Below, one piece after another: positions 59,457 through 64,000 of a stretch of 64,000 nucleotides of DNA. The stretch's first letter is position 1, and every line of letters begins with the position of its first letter. The stretch covers positions 2,671,001 to 2,735,000 of the forward strand of contig JAPXFQ010001003.1 of the NCBI GenBank assembly GCA_028564705.1, read 5' to 3'. The DNA is from Apricaphanius iberus. Taxonomy: Eukaryota; Chordata; Actinopteri; Cyprinodontiformes; Aphaniidae. The notes beneath the pieces are model-generated. The model saw only the letters and a list, made by a program, of their open reading frames with translations. It ran no database searches and was not told the DNA's origin. The translations under genes and the position numbers were made by a program.

Positions 59457-62400
59457 GAAATTCCTAGAACATTAGGCACCTTTCCATTATGTCCCCTGGG
59501 ATCTAAATACAACATAACACAGGAAGGGGGAACTTTTAACCTGGTCATTAAAGCTCACTTTTAGATAAGTACAACAGAGAGGGCCTTCTTTGGGTTACCA
59601 AATCTCCATAACAACCATTAGATGGAGCCTACATAGCACTAGGTTTGGCAGCCATACCAGAAAAAAGCCTTTTTCTGTCCTATCTCCACAAATGTAAAGT
59701 TTGCAAAACTTTACCTCTGCCTTGGTCCAAAGTGTGCCAAATCAACCAAACATGGCCCCCTATGGACTGACTGGTCTGTTATGTGATATCCCTCACTTCT
59801 ACCTAGCAGTGGTAGCCGCGGATTGGCCTGGCACATGCTGCATATTTATGCAGCAACAGAGATTCATGATGTTTGGAAATCGGTTTTCATTATATTTAAA
59901 AAAATAAATAAAGCTCTCCTGTAAAAATTTTACAACTGTGAAAATACAATTTTTAATATTGATCTCCAAGTCCATAGATAACAGCCCTGTGACAAATTCA
60001 CAGTAAAGTCAAAAGTTCATAGAATTACAATTCATATTCTAATTCCATAGTTCAGACTAATTCATCAAGTAAGACTACCTATGGTTAACTAGCTCCTTTT
60101 AAAGTACGCACAAAAAAATAAAGAAATACATGACCCTGTCCCTTCAAACAATCGGAATTAAGAATTGTTTGCAACAAGGAATTGGAATCGTCCGATTCAA
60201 ATGAAGCCCAAAAGATGGGTGAATGATACCAAGGTATGAACAGATCCATGTCTGAGAGATGTAAGGTGAGTAAATAGTCTTAACTTTTGAGAGGATCGGT
60301 GTTGTCATGATGACTCTGTGACTGCTATTTTGCTGCAGCTTTTGTTAAGCTAAGTCAGTCCATGTCCTACCATTCTTCTGAGATGGTAGTGGAAACGCAT
60401 CCATCCTGTTCTAAGCCGTACTGACCCGGCCAGTTCGGGTCTAAATTGACCCTAGTGGAAATGAGTCTTAAATTCCCAAGAATATCTTTATACTGAGCTG
60501 AAGACACGGGAGCACTAGAGGACTCAGAAGACTGGACGATCCAGAGATTGTCTAAGATCCATCTCTGTGCTCCAACCTTGTTCAATGTTACAGTCAAGTT
60601 AGGGCAACTTACAAAAAAGAGGTTGTACAAAGTATCAAAATCAGAGGTGCCAAAAACAAGGAATTGTGTGTTGTTGTTTTTTTAATCGTTACATGTGCTG
60701 AAATTAAAGTTTTCAATTCTTTAATTAAAAATTGTTCTGGATCAAGAAAGCTGGCCACCTCTCACAAATCCAAGAAAGGTCACTCACCCCGACATAGGAT
60801 ACCCTGCATAGGATAGATGGTATAGATAATGGATGGATTGATGGATTGGATTTTATGGAGCTATCTAACTTTTTTTTTTTTTTCAAAGATTAAGATATTT
60901 TTTTTTTTTTTACTGATTCTTGTTTGAAAACGTTGCGTCATGTTGTTCACCTCTGAAAAAACACTTTGGATGCATGGATGACTCCTCTGTTAAAACACTA
61001 CTGTGATCTGAATGAGTGAGTATATATTTTATACAAACCACAGGAGAGCAGGCTGAAGCTACTCGACCTGTTACAACTTGTTCAGCATTTCAATTAAAAA
61101 TAAACAGCCATGCCTTCACACATTTGGAGGTTATGCCATTGCATTTGAAGGCATGGTAGAATCCCTTACTGAATGGCTTTTCATAAATCAGCAGATTAAT
61201 AATAAAAACAGGAATAAAAAAAATAATACCTCCAAACTCAATGTTAAAAAGGTGAAAACTAAAATCCTTTAGTGTGATACAGAGGCATCCCCTGAAAAAT
61301 ATTGTCATTTTAACATGTAAATCAGTGTTCTGATGGTGGACCCATGTACTGAAAGATGGGAAAACAAAAGGAAAAGACAACGCTTACTTCAAATGAAAAA
61401 GCAACTATTTTAACAGCAAGTGCAAATGTAGAATATAATAGGAAGTTCCCATATTTGCATTTGCAAAAGTGGTGTGATGTATAAATAAAAAACCGGAAAT
61501 CTGGTCTAAAGATAAACTGCAGCTGATGAGCAAAACCTGGTTATGTTTACATCTACCAGCCAGTAGCAGCCGCAGGTTGCTAGTTGACAGATACGGTCTT
61601 TATGTTCCAACAATATGGTTGGCACAGCTTGGCTCATACTGGGAAAAATGGCAGAGTTGGCAGGTCATGCAGCCGCTTCGGAGCCCTGAAAATATCATTA
61701 TCCATCTCAGGAGAGGAGTCAACGGAGACGAACAGAAATTAGAGTAATTTTAGGTGAAACCTACACTAGATTGACCCACATAAAACATTTCTACAGTATG
61801 AAACACACGAAAACAGCAACTTTCCTCCTGGGTCTGTAAGCTAACTCACTAACTTGTCTAAGATTAGCTTTCCGTTAAACTCCTCTATGATTCATTCCTC
61901 AGTGAACACGGTTCAGGCTGGTCACAGACTCATCAGCAGCGAACCAGGAAACCGAGTTTCTGGAATTATATTTTCATTGTTGTCACTACAACCTAGATCA
62001 ACTAGAGGTTGCCATCATTCTCATGTTCCATACACAACATTTAATAGTTTTTATATTCTTATAACTGCAGTCATGGTTTACAGTCACTGCATGAACACTG
62101 ACTCAAACCACAAATTTGGTTGAATGCATTTTAATTCATTCTTATTTTCTAAAAAAAATAAACTTTTTTTAGTTGGCCTATATTTAGTTGGCCTAACCCT
62201 AAACCTATGGAGAGGTGGGAGTGGGGGTGTTTGGCGCAGATAATGTCGGAGCAAGCGTAATTGAAAGAAAGGCAGCGGGAGTGGGTAGTGATGGTCATAA
62301 ATTCAGTTGGAGGGGGATTTAAAATAAATATTCCTGCACAGGGTTCTGGTGTTGAGGCGCATACAGTGTGGCAAGAAATGAAACTTTTCAACCTGCTGTT

Positions 62401-62555
62401 AGAATCGCATTACAAATTGAATTAGGCCAATCAACATTTTAAGTAAGATTTATAGCTTATAAATTTTATGTAGGGTTACTATTAAAAATTTGCTGTTCGG
62501 AGCACTTTAAAAACACAGTTTTCTAAGGAGATGATAAGCAGACCAAACTGTCCAT
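59457..62555. other. Upstream flank, no gene seen
   Basis: 60370-60470 (gtagtggaaacgcatccatc, then ctagtggaaatgagtc) resembles the ends of another small inverted-repeat element. Poly-T runs lie at 60870-60912. No supported gene. Confidence 0.4.
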
Positions 62556-62809
62556 TAGGAATGGGCAATATGACCTCAAATCAATATCACAGTATATTGA
62601 GCAGTTCACCTCGATAACGGTAAGTGGAGGATAGCAAAAACAACGTGACTCAATGCTGACTCAGTGCTACCTTTTCTTAAAGGGGCATGAGCTAAATCAC
62701 ATCTTGTCTTTTTTATTTTTTTTACCGTACTTACAAAGACGGGCAAAATGAGGTCAGTAACAGTCATAAATTTCGGTATCGGTAAATTTCGGCATATCGC
62801 CCAGCCCTA
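62556..62809. mobile_element. Short hAT-like MITE with imperfect terminal repeats
   Basis: The left end taggaatgggcaatatg and the right end catatcgcccagcccta (reverse complement tagggctgggcgatatg) match at 14 of 17 positions. This gggctgggcgatat end is characteristic of abundant fish non-autonomous DNA transposons. Length is about 254 bp with no coding sequence. Confidence 0.7.
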
Positions 62810-64000
62810 AAGTTTAACATGTTGAAAATGGCAACAAAACCAATCACAGAGAGAAAACTTAGTCACATAGTATATTAAACATTTATCAGATAAATACCAC
62901 GAAACAAAACTTGAAGTCCATAAACAGGCAAAAAGAAAAAAAAAAGATGAGCCTTTCGTTCTTCGTGATTCAAAGAAACAGAATGGGACAGCCCCCCGCA
63001 AATAAAAAGCTCTTCGGATGTATATGATTCACATGAAAGGCGTATTTTGTTTCAAAATCTGATATTTTTGCACAAATGCTACAAGATATGAAAAATGGAA
63101 ACATGTCACCTTCCATATGACCCTGTATCCTCCTAAATTTGCATTTCTTTCACAATGAAGCTCCAGAACAAAAAATGTGTGATTAGATTAGACTCATATG
63201 CAAAAATCTATGGCACATGTAGTTCTACATCTGCTTTAAAGAAGCTTCTGGGAAAACCTGAGTATGTTGCAGGTGTGAACTTGTTGCAGGCGGCTGTGGG
63301 TTGTAAATTGTGAAATCTCGGGTCAAAACGGCAGAGGATAGAATTTAGCGTTTCAGCTCTGAATGAAGAGTCCACCCCCCAACAGCAAAACACTGGGGCT
63401 TTGTGTTGGATCCACATAAGTGTTTTTCCCTTTAGAAGGTTTTGCTAATAAGTGGGTTTATTTTATCTAAAAAACAAACAAGAATGCCACAAAGGCTGCA
63501 CCTGTCTTAAAAAAGTTTCATGTCTGTGGTTGCCTGACGTGAAGGAATGTCAAAATACAAGAACCCGATAAAGATCAGGGCTTTCTGTAATCGAAACTAA
63601 AGAAAAAAAAAATTTGAATCAATCATTTGTGGTTTGCTTCTAATTTGCTTTTCACTCACTGCCTACTTATTTTCTTTGACCTTACACCCACCGCCTTCTT
63701 CTCAACATCTGAAGTTTAAAATTACAGTTCAGAAAATAAACGTACACTTAAATGTTTAAATTAGGAATTAACAAAAAGCCCAAAACTATTCTTGATGCTC
63801 ACTGCATATTAATGACCTCATTTGAGAGAGAATCTTGATAAATACCAGCCAGGAGGAAATTAGTCTGAGTTCATAATCTGTTACCAAGGCAGCACCACAG
63901 CGAAAGATGAATCCCTATGGTAACAACATTAGAGTGGCAGGATTTCTCCATGGCAACCCCAAAAGCTAAAAAAAAAAGAAGCTTTGAAGAGGAAGTTCAA
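62810..64000. other. Upstream flank with an RFX-like site cluster near the end
   Basis: No supported gene. 63820-63960 is unique and mixed in composition and carries three X-box-like words: gttaccaaggcagc (63880), ggtaac (63919-63924) and ccatggcaac (63948-63957). Confidence 0.4.

Noticed and set aside
1..64000. CRISPR arrays, operons, tRNA or rRNA genes
   Set aside because: No spaced direct repeats of CRISPR type and no RNA gene structure; the DNA is plainly vertebrate.

Overview
The window looks like teleost fish nuclear DNA. It is AT-rich with long non-coding stretches, intron-split genes with GT/AG junctions, many Tc1/mariner and hAT remnants, an L2/CR1-type LINE, and short dispersed repeats of the kind common in fish. 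Nothing in it looks prokaryotic: I found no operons, CRISPR arrays or tRNA/rRNA genes. The species cannot be named from sequence alone.

The minus strand carries the 5' end of ank3 (ankyrin-G). Two short exons match, from memory, the N-termini of the two vertebrate ANK3 long isoforms: MSEEAKEK... at 52302-52367 and MAHAASQLKK... at 23263-23385. Both end in phase 0 at a GTAAA donor. A third possible first exon (MAVEEAAEYLAE, then GTAAGT, also phase 0) lies at 3192-3227. I saw no ankyrin-repeat exon, so the shared exon 2 probably lies beyond position 1. Almost all of positions 1-52300 would then be ank3 first-intron sequence, and 52.4-64 kb would be upstream flank.

Nested on the plus strand, between the second and third ank3 start exons, is a complete four-exon fibrinogen-domain gene of the MFAP4 type (5181-7425, 240 aa). 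It has a signal peptide and a TATA box about 590 bp upstream.

The rest is intron and flank colonised by transposons. There is a truncated L2-like LINE (1-1160) and five separate Tc1/mariner-type pieces (5640-6095, about 9150-10979, 15118-17296, 31061-32290, 42222-42903). One of these has a transposase frame that is nearly open. A hAT MITE with a perfect 8-bp target duplication sits inside the third Tc1 element. A second hAT-like element (52930-53592) lies just upstream of the distal ank3 promoter. Several foldback elements, microsatellites and short minisatellites are also present. Long stretches in between show no gene; a few look like candidate conserved regulatory DNA.
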